The notes beneath the pieces were generated by a model. It did not search any database. It had not been told where the DNA came from and was given only the letters and a program-made list of their open reading frames with translations. A DNA stretch of 64,000 bases from Flavisolibacter ginsengisoli DSM 18119 (GTDB lineage: Bacteria; Bacteroidota; Bacteroidia; Chitinophagales; Chitinophagaceae), in NCBI RefSeq assembly GCF_900129295.1, contig NZ_FQUU01000003.1:1-64000 (forward strand). Direction: 5' to 3'. Below are positions 37,500 to 46,256 of this stretch, in pieces (position 1 is the first letter of the stretch; every line of letters begins with the position of its first letter). The position numbers and the translations under genes were made by a program.

Positions 37500-37877
37500 A
37501 TGAATGAAAACGATTTAGGAACCCTTGTTCTAGATGCGGCTTTTGAAGTGCATAAAACTTTGGGCCCGGGATTATTGGAAAATGCTTATGAACATTGCCT
37601 GGCATTTGAACTGCTTCAAAAAGAGTTAAATATTAAAACCCAATGTCCATTGCCTTTAGTTTATAAAGATGTAAAGCTCGATTGTGGATATCGTTTAGAT
37701 GTAGTTGTTGAAGATAAAATTGTTGTTGAAGTAAAAGCAGTTGAAGCATTAAACGATATACACCTTGCCCAGATGTTGACGTATTTAAAGTTAACAGGCT
37801 GTAAACTTAGATACCTGCTAAACTTTAATGTGCTTCTTTTCAAATCAGGGATCAGAAGAGTTGTCAATAACTTATAA
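37500..37877 (+). CDS. GxxExxY protein
   Basis: The 125-residue protein contains the naming motif GLLENAY (residues 24-30) after VLDAAFEVHKTLGPG. The later CGYRLDVVVEDKIVVEVKAV segment resembles a PD-(D/E)xK nuclease-like core (D, then E-x-K). Proteins of this family occur as isolated genes inside glycan loci and, with four-helix-bundle proteins, inside intervening sequences of 23S rRNA genes; their function is not established. Here the gene sits between two sugar genes and is bracketed by hairpin repeats, which suggests an inserted cassette. No Shine-Dalgarno is evident. Confidence 0.88.
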   Translation: MNENDLGTLVLDAAFEVHKTLGPGLLENAYEHCLAFELLQKELNIKTQCPLPLVYKDVKLDCGYRLDVVVEDKIVVEVKAVEALNDIHLAQMLTYLKLTGCKLRYLLNFNVLLFKSGIRRVVNNL

Positions 37878-37886
37878 AACAAAAAA

Positions 37887-37916
37887 ACCGCTGCGCACCC
37901 CTGCGTTCGCTGTGGT
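37887..37916 (+). repeat. Degenerate hairpin repeat right of the GxxExxY gene
   Basis: ACCGCTGCG (37887-37895) can pair with CGCTGTGGT (37908-37916) through one G-T pair. It resembles the reverse complement of the 28-bp unit and lies 9 bp after the GxxExxY stop, behind a run of seven As. Confidence 0.6.
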
Positions 37917-37931
37917 AAATTGAAAAAAAAC

Positions 37932-37959
37932 CGCTGCGAACACAGCGATCGCTGCGGTT
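37932..37959 (+). repeat. 28-bp hairpin repeat, copy 2 (right of the GxxExxY gene)
   Basis: It is identical to 37446-37473 and preceded by AAAAAAAACC, so the full hairpin with 11-bp arms forms here (37930-37960). It could also act as a terminator for the cassette. Confidence 0.85.
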
Positions 37960-38017
37960 TATCTTCTGGTAGTGGATATGGTGTTCAGTGGAACTTTTCA
38001 ACTTTTAAACCAATCTC

Positions 38018-38587
38018 TTGGCCTACTTTGCCCACCCCACAGCAGTTATTGATGATGGTGCTCAAATCGGAGATGAGGTAAAAATCTGGCATTTCTGCCA
38101 TATCATGACCGGTTGCCTCATAGGTGAAGGTTGTAGCCTTGGTCAAAATACCTTCGTTGCTTCCAACGTGGTGTTAGGTAAAAATGTACGCGTCCAAAAC
38201 AATGTTTCAATATATGAAGGTGTCATCTGTGAAGATGATGTTTTCCTGGGCCCTTCCATGGTTTTTACCAATGTGATCAATCCCCGTAGCGCCGTAAACC
38301 GGAAAAATGAATTCCGACAGACAATTGTAAGGCGCGGAGCCACCATTGGTGCTAATGCCACGATTATTTGTGGCAATGAAATTGGATCATTTGCCTTTGT
38401 GGGAGCAGGATCAGTTATTACCAGGCCTGTAGCACCCTATGCCTTAGTTTTAGGTAACCCTGCCAAACAAATTGGATGGGTAAGTGAATTGGGTCATCGT
38501 CTCCATTTTAACAAAGACAGCATAGCCATATGTGAAGAAAGCAATGAAATCTATAAGCTTCATAATAACACAATTATAAAACAATAA
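38018..38587 (+). CDS. WbpD-like UDP-sugar N-acetyltransferase
   Basis: The 189-residue protein starts with TTG at 38018: an in-frame TAA lies four codons upstream, and MAYFAHPTAVIDDGAQIG aligns to the N-terminus of the family. It is a left-handed beta-helix of hexapeptide repeats (IGDEVKIWHFCHI, VLGKNVRVQNNVSIYEGV) with GPSMVFTNVINPRSAVNRK, as in WbpD/WlbB enzymes that acetylate UDP-2-acetamido-3-amino-2,3-dideoxyglucuronate. The companion dehydrogenase and aminotransferase (WbpA, B, E) are not in the window except for possible matches among the later oxidoreductase and DegT genes. Confidence 0.85.
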   Translation: MAYFAHPTAVIDDGAQIGDEVKIWHFCHIMTGCLIGEGCSLGQNTFVASNVVLGKNVRVQNNVSIYEGVICEDDVFLGPSMVFTNVINPRSAVNRKNEFRQTIVRRGATIGANATIICGNEIGSFAFVGAGSVITRPVAPYALVLGNPAKQIGWVSELGHRLHFNKDSIAICEESNEIYKLHNNTIIKQ

Positions 38588-38635
38588 AATAGTTAGCAGG
38601 AGCCTGCTATCACTTAAAATTTTGTGCCTTTTAAA

Positions 38636-39709
38636 ATGAACAACGAGCAAACGATTATTATTACTGGTGGGGCTGGCTTTATCGGCTCACACGTGGTTCG
38701 GTTATTTGTAAAAAAATATCCTAATTATAAGATCATCAACCTTGATGCGCTGACTTATGCGGGGAACCTGGAGAACTTAAAAGATATTGAGGGTGCCACA
38801 AATTATGTTTTTGAAAAGGTTAATATCCTGGATGTTGCAGAGCTGGATCGCGTGTTTGAAACATACCATCCTGATGGAGTCATTCACCTGGCAGCAGAAT
38901 CACATGTGGACCGATCAATAGTATCACCACTTGACTTTGTATATACAAACGTTGTAGGCACTGTCAACCTTTTAAATGCTGCGAAAAAGCATTGGTTTGA
39001 TACTGACCCTACGCTAAACGCTAAACGTTTCTACCACGTATCCACTGACGAAGTTTATGGCGCCCTGGGAGATACGGGTTTTTTTACCGAAGAAACAGCT
39101 TATGATCCTCATTCTCCCTATTCAGCTTCAAAAGCTTCTTCCGATCATTTTGTACGTGCCTACCACGATACTTATGGTCTTCCGGTAGTGCTCACCAATT
39201 GTTCCAACAATTATGGTCCCAACCACTTCCCGGAAAAGTTAATTCCGTTAATGATCAATAATGTCATTCATAAAAAGCCGCTTCCGGTTTATGGTGATGG
39301 TTTATATACCCGTGACTGGCTTTTTGTGAAGGACCATGCGACCGCTATTGATGCAGTATATCATAAGGGAGCCAATGGCGAAACGTACAATATTGGGGGA
39401 TTTAATGAATGGAAGAATATTGATTTAGTAAAGTTGCTTTGCAAGCTTGCGGATGAAAAGTTGGGAAGAGAAGATGGAGAAAGTGAACAACTGATCACCT
39501 ATGTAAAGGATCGTCCGGGACACGATAGACGCTATGCTATTGATGCTACAAAGATCAATAAAGAGTTGGGCTGGAAACCCAGTGTGACATTTGAAGAAGG
39601 GTTATCCCAGACAATTGATTGGTATTTGCAAAATACCGATTGGTTGAATCATGTGACAAGCGGGGCTTACCAAAATTATTACGCTGAGCAATATGCTGAG
39701 AAAAGTTGA
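38636..39709 (+). CDS. rfbB: dTDP-glucose 4,6-dehydratase
   Basis: Starting at the ATG at 38636 the product has 357 residues. GGAGFIGSHVVR, the segment LAAESHVDRSI (near 85), the DEVYG motif and catalytic YSASKASSDH are all present, together with NCSNNYGPNHFPEKLIP, which is characteristic of RfbB. The enzyme converts dTDP-glucose to dTDP-4-keto-6-deoxyglucose. Its stop codon lies inside the left inverted repeat of the four-helix-bundle cassette. RfbC and RfbD are not in the window, so the product may feed a sugar other than rhamnose, or those genes lie elsewhere. Confidence 0.95.
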   Translation: MNNEQTIIITGGAGFIGSHVVRLFVKKYPNYKIINLDALTYAGNLENLKDIEGATNYVFEKVNILDVAELDRVFETYHPDGVIHLAAESHVDRSIVSPLDFVYTNVVGTVNLLNAAKKHWFDTDPTLNAKRFYHVSTDEVYGALGDTGFFTEETAYDPHSPYSASKASSDHFVRAYHDTYGLPVVLTNCSNNYGPNHFPEKLIPLMINNVIHKKPLPVYGDGLYTRDWLFVKDHATAIDAVYHKGANGETYNIGGFNEWKNIDLVKLLCKLADEKLGREDGESEQLITYVKDRPGHDRRYAIDATKINKELGWKPSVTFEEGLSQTIDWYLQNTDWLNHVTSGAYQNYYAEQYAEKS

Positions 39710-40297
39710 ATCGTTGTTATGATGGTTTAATGTAGTTTAATATTGTTGAAAATTGTTTAAAAGTTATTATTTCTGGTAGCACTTTTCAACCATGTTCCAC
39801 CATTTTAATCCTTAAACGTTCTACATGAATACTTATCAATTTTCATTTGAAAAGCTGGAGGTTTGGCAGTTATCCAGAACATTGGCAGTTGATATTTACA
39901 AACGAACCCAGTCATTTCCTCCAGAAGAAAAATATTCTCTTATTTCACAGATAAGAAGATCTGCTCTATCGGTTAGTGCGAATATAACTGAAGGAACAAC
40001 CCGGGCATCGGCTAAAGATCAGGCACATTTTACAACTATTGCTTTTGGCAGTTTGATGGAATTGTTTAACCACTTGGTTATAGCTAATGATTTAGGATAT
40101 ATAAACGAAGATGAAGTGTGTAAGTATAGGGAAAAAATTCAAACTTTATCAGTCAAATTGTCCAACCTGAAGGCATCACAAATTAAAAGGATTGGAGTGT
40201 TATCATTGCTATGGTTAATACTTTTTGCTTCGCACATTCACCAGCCACTTCAACCTTTTAACCATATTCAACCATTTTAAACAACGATTCAACTTTT
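39701..40297 (+). mobile_element. Cassette with 18-bp terminal inverted repeats carrying a four-helix-bundle gene
   Basis: Bases 39701-39718 (AAAAGTTGAATCGTTGTT) and 40280-40297 are perfect inverted copies. Similarity continues imperfectly inward for about 30 more bases on each side (GTTGAA/TTCAACC-rich). The left repeat covers the rfbB stop and the right one ends 3 bp before the rfbA start, so the element fills the rfbB-rfbA junction exactly. It holds only one gene and no recognisable transposase. No target duplication is evident. Confidence 0.65.
39825..40280 (+). CDS. Four-helix-bundle protein (S23/IVP family)
   Basis: The 151-residue protein has the family pattern [52 protein letters not shown] and four predicted helices to about residue 125. 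This family is known from ORFs inside 23S rRNA intervening sequences and as a relative of the Avd accessory protein of diversity-generating retroelements; its own role is unclear. The last 18 or so residues (from [12 protein letters not shown]) are translated from the repeat DNA at the cassette's right end and are probably not conserved. No reverse transcriptase is nearby. Confidence 0.88.
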   Translation: MNTYQFSFEKLEVWQLSRTLAVDIYKRTQSFPPEEKYSLISQIRRSALSVSANITEGTTRASAKDQAHFTTIAFGSLMELFNHLVIANDLGYINEDEVCKYREKIQTLSVKLSNLKASQIKRIGVLSLLWLILFASHIHQPLQPFNHIQPF

Positions 40298-40300
40298 TTC

Positions 40301-41161
40301 ATGAAAGGCATAATCCTAGCCGGGGGGTCCGGTACCCGACTTTATCCAATTACGAAGGCCATCTCTAAACAACTGATGCCTATATACGACAAGCCGATGA
40401 TCTATTACCCGCTTTCCATATTAATGATGGCTGGGATCAGGGAGATACTGATCATCACAACACCTGAAGATAATCCTTCTTTCAAGAGATTGCTGGGTGA
40501 TGGCAGCCAGGTGGGATGTAAGTTTGAATACGCCATTCAGGAAGTGCCTAATGGATTGGCGCAGGCTTTTGTGATCGGTTCATCCTTTATCGGAAATGAT
40601 AAGGTGGCTCTTGTGCTCGGTGATAATATATTTTATGGAACCGGGTTAGGAAGACAACTGCAGGCATTGAATGATATTGAAGGGGGTTATGTATTTGCTT
40701 ACCAGGTTAGCGATCCGGAGCGATATGGGGTAGTGGAATTTGATGATGATCATAAAGTGCTTTCAATTGAAGAAAAGCCTGGAAAACCGAAATCCAACTA
40801 TGCTGTACCAGGGTTATATTTTTATGACAACAATGTTGTTGATATTGCCAAAAATCTCAAGCCATCACCAAGAGGTGAGTATGAGATCACGGATGTAAAT
40901 AAAGTATACCTGGAACGCGGTGAATTAAAGGTAGCAATTTTGGATAGAGGAACGGCCTGGCTGGATACCGGTACATTTGATTCATTAAGTGATGCTTCAG
41001 AGTTTGTTAGAGTCATTGAAAAAAGGCAGGGAACGAAGATTGGGTGTATTGAGGAAGTGGCATATCGAATTGGTTTTATTGATAAAAAACAAATACTGGC
41101 TGCTGCTGACACACTGAGCAAGAGCGGATATGGAATGTATTTAAAAAAAATAGTTCAATAA
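40301..41161 (+). CDS. rfbA: Glucose-1-phosphate thymidylyltransferase
   Basis: The 286-residue protein has the signature [20 protein letters not shown] at the N-terminus, [28 protein letters not shown] near 110, and [20 protein letters not shown]; all are standard for RfbA. It makes dTDP-glucose from dTTP and glucose-1-phosphate, the substrate of the RfbB encoded upstream. The ATG lies 3 bp after the right inverted repeat of the cassette, so its ribosome-binding region is now cassette DNA. Length is typical. Confidence 0.96.
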   Translation: MKGIILAGGSGTRLYPITKAISKQLMPIYDKPMIYYPLSILMMAGIREILIITTPEDNPSFKRLLGDGSQVGCKFEYAIQEVPNGLAQAFVIGSSFIGNDKVALVLGDNIFYGTGLGRQLQALNDIEGGYVFAYQVSDPERYGVVEFDDDHKVLSIEEKPGKPKSNYAVPGLYFYDNNVVDIAKNLKPSPRGEYEITDVNKVYLERGELKVAILDRGTAWLDTGTFDSLSDASEFVRVIEKRQGTKIGCIEEVAYRIGFIDKKQILAAADTLSKSGYGMYLKKIVQ

Positions 41162-41219
41162 CTAACCCGTTTTTCCTGTGCTTAAACTAAAAACCGAAAA
41201 TTTACTGCTTACTAATAAT

Positions 41220-42380
41220 ATGCCTATTAAAAGGTCTAGGGTTTTTTTCCCGAACCTCGATAGTTTGCGTTTTTTGGCTTTTTTATTAGTCTTCCTGCAA
41301 CATGGTTTTTATAATGCTTTTATCTCTTTTAAAGGCTCCAGCTATTTATCAGACCGTGCTATCAGTTTCTTGTTTAGCGGTGGGTCAACTGGTGTTCAGA
41401 TATTTTTTGTATTGAGTGGATTTCTGATTACTTATCTTTTACTCAATGAGCAAAAGAAAATGGGTCAAATTAACCTTGGAAAATTCTATTTACGTCGTAC
41501 GTTGAGGATATGGCCGCTCTATTATGCTACAGTAATTTTTGCATTTATTATCTATCCTTACCTGAAGTCATTTATTGGTATTGATTCAGGACTCTGCTCA
41601 AGACCTTGGTTTTATTTTACTTTCCTTGCCAATTTTGACTCTATCCATATAAGTCAGTATTGCCCGGGTCAGGATGCCATGACACAGGGAATCGTTTGGT
41701 CTGTAGCCATAGAAGAGCAGTATTATATTTTTTGGCCATTATTGTTTCGAATTTTGTCTCCATCCAGGCAGTGGGTGATTTTTCCCACAGTAATAGCGGC
41801 ATGTCTCATATTTCGGTATTATAATATAGACGCTCCAGGTAAGGTATTATACTTTCATACGTTTGCTGTGATGTTTGATTTAGCAATTGGCGGCCTTTTT
41901 GCCTATTTATGCATGAATAGCTATCTTTTTTTAGGGTGGATTAAGCAATTGTCCAAAACATCGATCTCATTCTTTTACTTTTTGGTTTTTACCTGCTATT
42001 TCTTCCAGGATCTTATATTTTCTCTGCCTGGCTCAGCAGTATATGGAAGATTGATTTTTGATTGTTTTTGGGCTTTTATTATTGTTCAACAATGTTTTAG
42101 CCGAAATAATGCATTTGCCTTAGGAAGAAATAAGCAGTTTTCAATTCTAGGAAAAATTTCATATGGTTTATACATGCTTCATCCCATAGGCATACTTATA
42201 GTCGATATCACTTTTCGTGTTTTAAAAATAAATTCGAATCTCCCTTTTGTTTTGATCATAATGGGTATGATAAGCCTTGCCATAAGCTTATTGATTGCAA
42301 AATTGAGTTACAAATGGTTTGAAGCACCATTTCTCAGGATTAAAGAGAAGTTTGCTCTTGTAAAAACACAAGTAGTTTGA
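41220..42380 (+). CDS. Acyltransferase family 3 membrane protein, OafA-like
   Basis: The ATG at 41220 gives 386 residues; a GTG 42 bp upstream is less likely. The protein begins with the acyltransferase-3 pattern FFPNLDSLRFLAFLLVFLQHG, where the His is the likely catalytic residue. It continues with FFVLSGFLITYLLL, LRRTLRIWPLYY and WSVAIEEQYYIFWP, and has about ten membrane helices. Members O-acetylate surface glycans using cytoplasmic acetyl-CoA. It is the last plus-strand gene before the minus-strand DUF4838 gene. Confidence 0.9.
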   Translation: MPIKRSRVFFPNLDSLRFLAFLLVFLQHGFYNAFISFKGSSYLSDRAISFLFSGGSTGVQIFFVLSGFLITYLLLNEQKKMGQINLGKFYLRRTLRIWPLYYATVIFAFIIYPYLKSFIGIDSGLCSRPWFYFTFLANFDSIHISQYCPGQDAMTQGIVWSVAIEEQYYIFWPLLFRILSPSRQWVIFPTVIAACLIFRYYNIDAPGKVLYFHTFAVMFDLAIGGLFAYLCMNSYLFLGWIKQLSKTSISFFYFLVFTCYFFQDLIFSLPGSAVYGRLIFDCFWAFIIVQQCFSRNNAFALGRNKQFSILGKISYGLYMLHPIGILIVDITFRVLKINSNLPFVLIIMGMISLAISLLIAKLSYKWFEAPFLRIKEKFALVKTQVV

Positions 42381-42603
42381 CAGATGTGAAGAGCTAAACT
42401 TTATAGCGCTATTATATGATTTGTATAGTCCAAAATATCTTTATTGCTTGAATCTTAATAGTGTGGGGTTATCCTTGCTTTATTGATTGTTATTTCACAT
42501 ATTAATTTGTGATCTAAAGTTTCGGCCCAAGTTACAAGCAAGTGCTTTGATTAAGGTTATGGAAGTTATTTGTCCAAGGTCAGAAATGTCGATAAATAGG
42601 TTT

Positions 42604-45099
42604 TTATTTTATTTCTAAAAAAAAATAGCGGTCAGGGATATTTACAAAACTATAATTAAAATTTCCCGAGATAACAGCTTTCAACAGTTTACCAGTTTCC
42701 TTTCCAGGAATTGAAAACTGCCTGATTTCAAATCCGCTTGTTTCAGTTCGTAATAGTTTAGAATCAATTTTCTTTTCCTGGGGAGTGAAAATCTGGAGCT
42801 GATTCAATTGTACTTTATAATCAACTTCTTTTGCACCAATAGGAAGGAAAATATACGAAGGAAAAAATTGGGGGTCATATGTATATAGATCTGTGGGGTC
42901 TTCAAATTTTTTGTAAAATGCAAGTATTTGACGGGGTGAGCCATCAAAGAACACCAGGCCATTGTCAATTTTTATGTTGAACCGGTAGGTTGTATAATCA
43001 GAGGCGTTCATGAAAATTGTGGTTTCACCTGCAGGTAGTTTAAGTGTTAGCTGACCTGTACTATTTTCAATAGAAATTGCTATTGGAGATAAATATTCTT
43101 TATCAATTCCGCTGATGATAACTTTTGGATTCTGCTTATTATTTGTAAGTGAATAGTTTATTTTCACTTCTGCAGTTTTTTCTGTGTAAATGCTGAAATA
43201 GCCTCTGTTAAGATAATTGCCACCAATATTAAATTCTTTTTTAGGTTTATATTTTCCTTTGATTGCTTCCATTGCAGAACTAAATGGATATGAGTAGCTG
43301 ACCGATGGAGTTGTATATTTTAGTTGAAGCAATTGAAAATCCTGATCTATCTTTTGTGTAGTAACGGATTGTGGTATTTTGCCCCAGGCTGCCTCCTTTG
43401 GCTGTGTTTCCGGAAACCATTCGAAATGCATTTTTTGATACAATTGGTATTCTGGTTCTGATTTAGGAATATTCAAAAATCCGTAACTGGCCAATTGCAT
43501 GATTCGGTAACTATCAATAATCCCCGATTCATAGATCTTCCAGGCATATTCTGTTACTGGAATAAGACGGTCCTTTATAGAACCATTGACCAAATCCCTG
43601 GAGTTGAATACTAAATGAACATAATAGAGATATTCTTTTAACTCATTTAACCTTGACAATACTTTGGAATCCCTGGTTTCCCCGCTAGTATTTTTTATTA
43701 TGCGAACACAATTAGTAAGGCTATTAAGGCTAAAATTAGGGTCATTATAAAAAAGATCAAATAACTGGCTAATAGATTGGTCTGCCTCCTGGTAAAGATC
43801 TTTTGTTAGACGGTTTAAGTTGTTTTCCCAGTTTGCATCGCCATCTGACAGGTATCGGCCCATGATCCACAAAGGAATTCCTGTTGAGAACTTACTATAA
43901 GAAGATTCATAAGTAGTGCCTTCTGATCCTTTTTTTATACTATATATCAACCTTTTCATTGTTTCCTTTAAGCTAGCTCCACCGGGCAAATCCCACTGAG
44001 CATCCGGATACTTAAAGTAATCGTAAACACCAAACCTTTTTACTTTATCAGCCCACATTATTATAAATGAAGGGCCAAAGGCAATATTTTGGAACTGGTA
44101 AGGAATGATCTGGACAAAGACGCGGGGATTTAATGGGAAGGTTGGCGGTTCGGCATGTGAACTATATGCATACAGGTTGACGCCAATGTTCGGGTTGTTC
44201 GGGAAAAGTTTATCGAGTTTGGCAGCGGCAACATTAGCAGACATAAAAACCTGGTCGCTTACCGAAGGTATTTTTTTCCCTGTCAAAAATCCACCACCAT
44301 CGGAAGGCTCCATAGAAACAAATTGTGTGACACCACTGGCAGGTAGTTGATAATCAGGATTTGTAAAAGGTTTTATGCTCCAGTTGGTATAAAATTCAAT
44401 TGCTTGTTTGTTGAGGTAATTTAATTTGGTTTCAGGATCAATTTTTCCATTGCTGATCTTTGGTGAAACCAACCAATCCAGATGTTGAAGTAACTCATTA
44501 TTGTTTTCCAGGATAAAATTTTCACCTCGATGGCCTGCAAGTTCGTAAGCAGTTCCAAACCCGTTGCGCACCCGCCAAAGATTCCAACTCTTTTGCACCG
44601 AATGATCATTATCTGAATTGCCAGACCCGAAGCCTCCTGTTCCAAAGAAATCACGTATTTGTGTAAAAGGTTGATCCATAGTTTTTCTCTTTAATCCAAA
44701 AATGTTGGAGATTTTGGGCGTTATAGTATAAAGATCACCAGGTAGGTAAAATTTAAAACCAAGAGATCGCAAGTATTTATAAATGCCAAATTCAAGACCT
44801 TCGATACCTAAGGACGAGATGATTATAGAATTTGAACCGTTACTTTCAATTTGAAAACCTTCTTTGGCTTTATAAGGTAACTTCGTGTTAGTTTGAAGGA
44901 TAATCCCTTTTTTTACTTCTTTTAGTGTTAAAGCTTTCTGCCATCGGTTTCCAGAACATTCATTAAGCAGGTGAATTACATCATCTGAAATCTCTTTCGG
45001 AAAACTAGGTGGGTTATAAAAACTGTAAGCATCATTCGTAATTTGTGCTAAAACAGAAATTGGAATAAAAAAATAAATAAGGAAGAATAGGCTTTCCAT
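42604..45099 (-). CDS. DUF4838 exported protein, possible glycoside hydrolase
   Basis: The ATG at 45099 gives 831 residues with a signal peptide (MESLFFLIYFFIPISVLAQ); an ATG 21 bp upstream is possible. The N-terminal part (LGIEGLEFGIYKYLRSLGFKF) resembles the alpha-glucuronidase-like N-terminal domain and the centre (LYAYSSHAEPPTF, FVQIIPYQFQ, IMGRYLSDGDANW) is the DUF4838 region. The C-terminal third looks like beta-sandwich domains. DUF4838 proteins of Bacteroidota are usually listed as carbohydrate-active without proven activity. It is the only gene on the opposite strand within the glycan locus, with its own upstream region. Confidence 0.78.
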   Translation of the reverse strand: MESLFFLIYFFIPISVLAQITNDAYSFYNPPSFPKEISDDVIHLLNECSGNRWQKALTLKEVKKGIILQTNTKLPYKAKEGFQIESNGSNSIIISSLGIEGLEFGIYKYLRSLGFKFYLPGDLYTITPKISNIFGLKRKTMDQPFTQIRDFFGTGGFGSGNSDNDHSVQKSWNLWRVRNGFGTAYELAGHRGENFILENNNELLQHLDWLVSPKISNGKIDPETKLNYLNKQAIEFYTNWSIKPFTNPDYQLPASGVTQFVSMEPSDGGGFLTGKKIPSVSDQVFMSANVAAAKLDKLFPNNPNIGVNLYAYSSHAEPPTFPLNPRVFVQIIPYQFQNIAFGPSFIIMWADKVKRFGVYDYFKYPDAQWDLPGGASLKETMKRLIYSIKKGSEGTTYESSYSKFSTGIPLWIMGRYLSDGDANWENNLNRLTKDLYQEADQSISQLFDLFYNDPNFSLNSLTNCVRIIKNTSGETRDSKVLSRLNELKEYLYYVHLVFNSRDLVNGSIKDRLIPVTEYAWKIYESGIIDSYRIMQLASYGFLNIPKSEPEYQLYQKMHFEWFPETQPKEAAWGKIPQSVTTQKIDQDFQLLQLKYTTPSVSYSYPFSSAMEAIKGKYKPKKEFNIGGNYLNRGYFSIYTEKTAEVKINYSLTNNKQNPKVIISGIDKEYLSPIAISIENSTGQLTLKLPAGETTIFMNASDYTTYRFNIKIDNGLVFFDGSPRQILAFYKKFEDPTDLYTYDPQFFPSYIFLPIGAKEVDYKVQLNQLQIFTPQEKKIDSKLLRTETSGFEIRQFSIPGKETGKLLKAVISGNFNYSFVNIPDRYFFLEIK

Positions 45100-45206
45100 T
45101 TTACTTGAATCTCTAATCATAACTCAATTCTCTTTAAGTAAAACTTAGAATAAATTATATTCATAAATTTTAATCAAAGCTGGTAAATAATTATTAAATA
45201 AAATAT

Positions 45207-46256
45207 ATGGCTTTAGATCTTAATGGGAAATCAATTCTGATTACTGGAGGCACAGGCTCTTTCGGTAAACAATTTACCCGTACCGTTTTACAAAAATGGC
45301 CTGGAATAAAAAGACTTGCTATTTATTCCAGGGATGAACAGAAACAGTATCAAATGGCCTTCGAATTCCCGGAGAGCGAGTATCCCATGATCCGGTTTTT
45401 TATTGGGGATGTGCGGGATTATGAAAGATTAAAAAGGGCTTGCAATGGCATAGATTATATTATTCATGCGGCTGCCATGAAGCATGTTCACATTGCAGAG
45501 TATAATCCTGATGAATGTGTAAAGACAAATATCGGTGGTGCAGAAAACGTCATACGTGCTTCCCTGGAAACAGCAGTACATAAAGTTGTTGCCCTATCCA
45601 CAGACAAAGCCTGCGCACCCATAAATTTATATGGTGCCACAAAGCTAACATCTGATAAATTATTTATAGCGGCCAATAATATTAGGGGCAACAGGGACCT
45701 GGTGTTTTCAGTTGTCCGTTATGGGAACGTTATGGGATCGAATGGTTCTGTGATGCCTTTCTTTATGAAAAAAAAGAAAGAAGGATTTTTGCCCATTACA
45801 GATACAAATATGACCCGGTTCAATATTTCATTAACTGAAGGCGTTGAAATGGTATTGCATGCATTGGAGTCTGCATGGGGAGGAGAACTATTTGTACCAA
45901 AAATACCTTCATACCGGATAACTGATGTTGCAGAAGCCATTGCTCCTGGATGTGAACACAAAGTAGTTGGAATAAGACCTGGAGAAAAAGTACATGAAGA
46001 AATGATCACAAGTTCAGATTCATTCACCACGTATGATCTTGGAAAATATTATGTGATTCTTCCTCAAAAAACTGCATGGAAGCTGGAGGATTTTATCAGC
46101 CATTTTAATGCTAAAAAAGTAAAAGAAGGTTTTAATTATAATTCGGGTGACAATGAAGAGTGGCTTTCGATAGAAGAATTGAGAGAACTCATTAAAATTC
46201 ACATGGATCCATCCTTTGAGATAAATGAAAACTATGAACCCTATACCGTACGGTAA
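45207..46256 (+). CDS. pseB: UDP-GlcNAc 4,6-dehydratase (inverting), PseB
   Basis: The 349-residue SDR has LITGGTGSFGKQFTRTVL (11-28), DVRDYERL, HAAAMKHVHIAEYNPDE and LSTDKACAPINLYGATK with the catalytic Lys. AAMKHV is typical of the inverting PseB/FlaA1 group. It converts UDP-GlcNAc to the 4-keto-6-deoxy-altrose-type intermediate, the first step to pseudaminic acid. It overlaps the pseC gene by 23 bp, pointing to coupled translation. Presence of all later steps in the same strand supports the PseB call over CapE-type relatives. Confidence 0.93.
   Translation: MALDLNGKSILITGGTGSFGKQFTRTVLQKWPGIKRLAIYSRDEQKQYQMAFEFPESEYPMIRFFIGDVRDYERLKRACNGIDYIIHAAAMKHVHIAEYNPDECVKTNIGGAENVIRASLETAVHKVVALSTDKACAPINLYGATKLTSDKLFIAANNIRGNRDLVFSVVRYGNVMGSNGSVMPFFMKKKKEGFLPITDTNMTRFNISLTEGVEMVLHALESAWGGELFVPKIPSYRITDVAEAIAPGCEHKVVGIRPGEKVHEEMITSSDSFTTYDLGKYYVILPQKTAWKLEDFISHFNAKKVKEGFNYNSGDNEEWLSIEELRELIKIHMDPSFEINENYEPYTVR

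Noticed and set aside
37446-37959. CRISPR-like repeats
   Set aside because: There are only two identical units about 460 bp apart with a gene between them and no regular spacers or cas genes.
39825-40280. Diversity-generating retroelement accessory gene (Avd)
   Set aside because: The protein family is related, but no reverse transcriptase, template repeat or variable repeat was found nearby.
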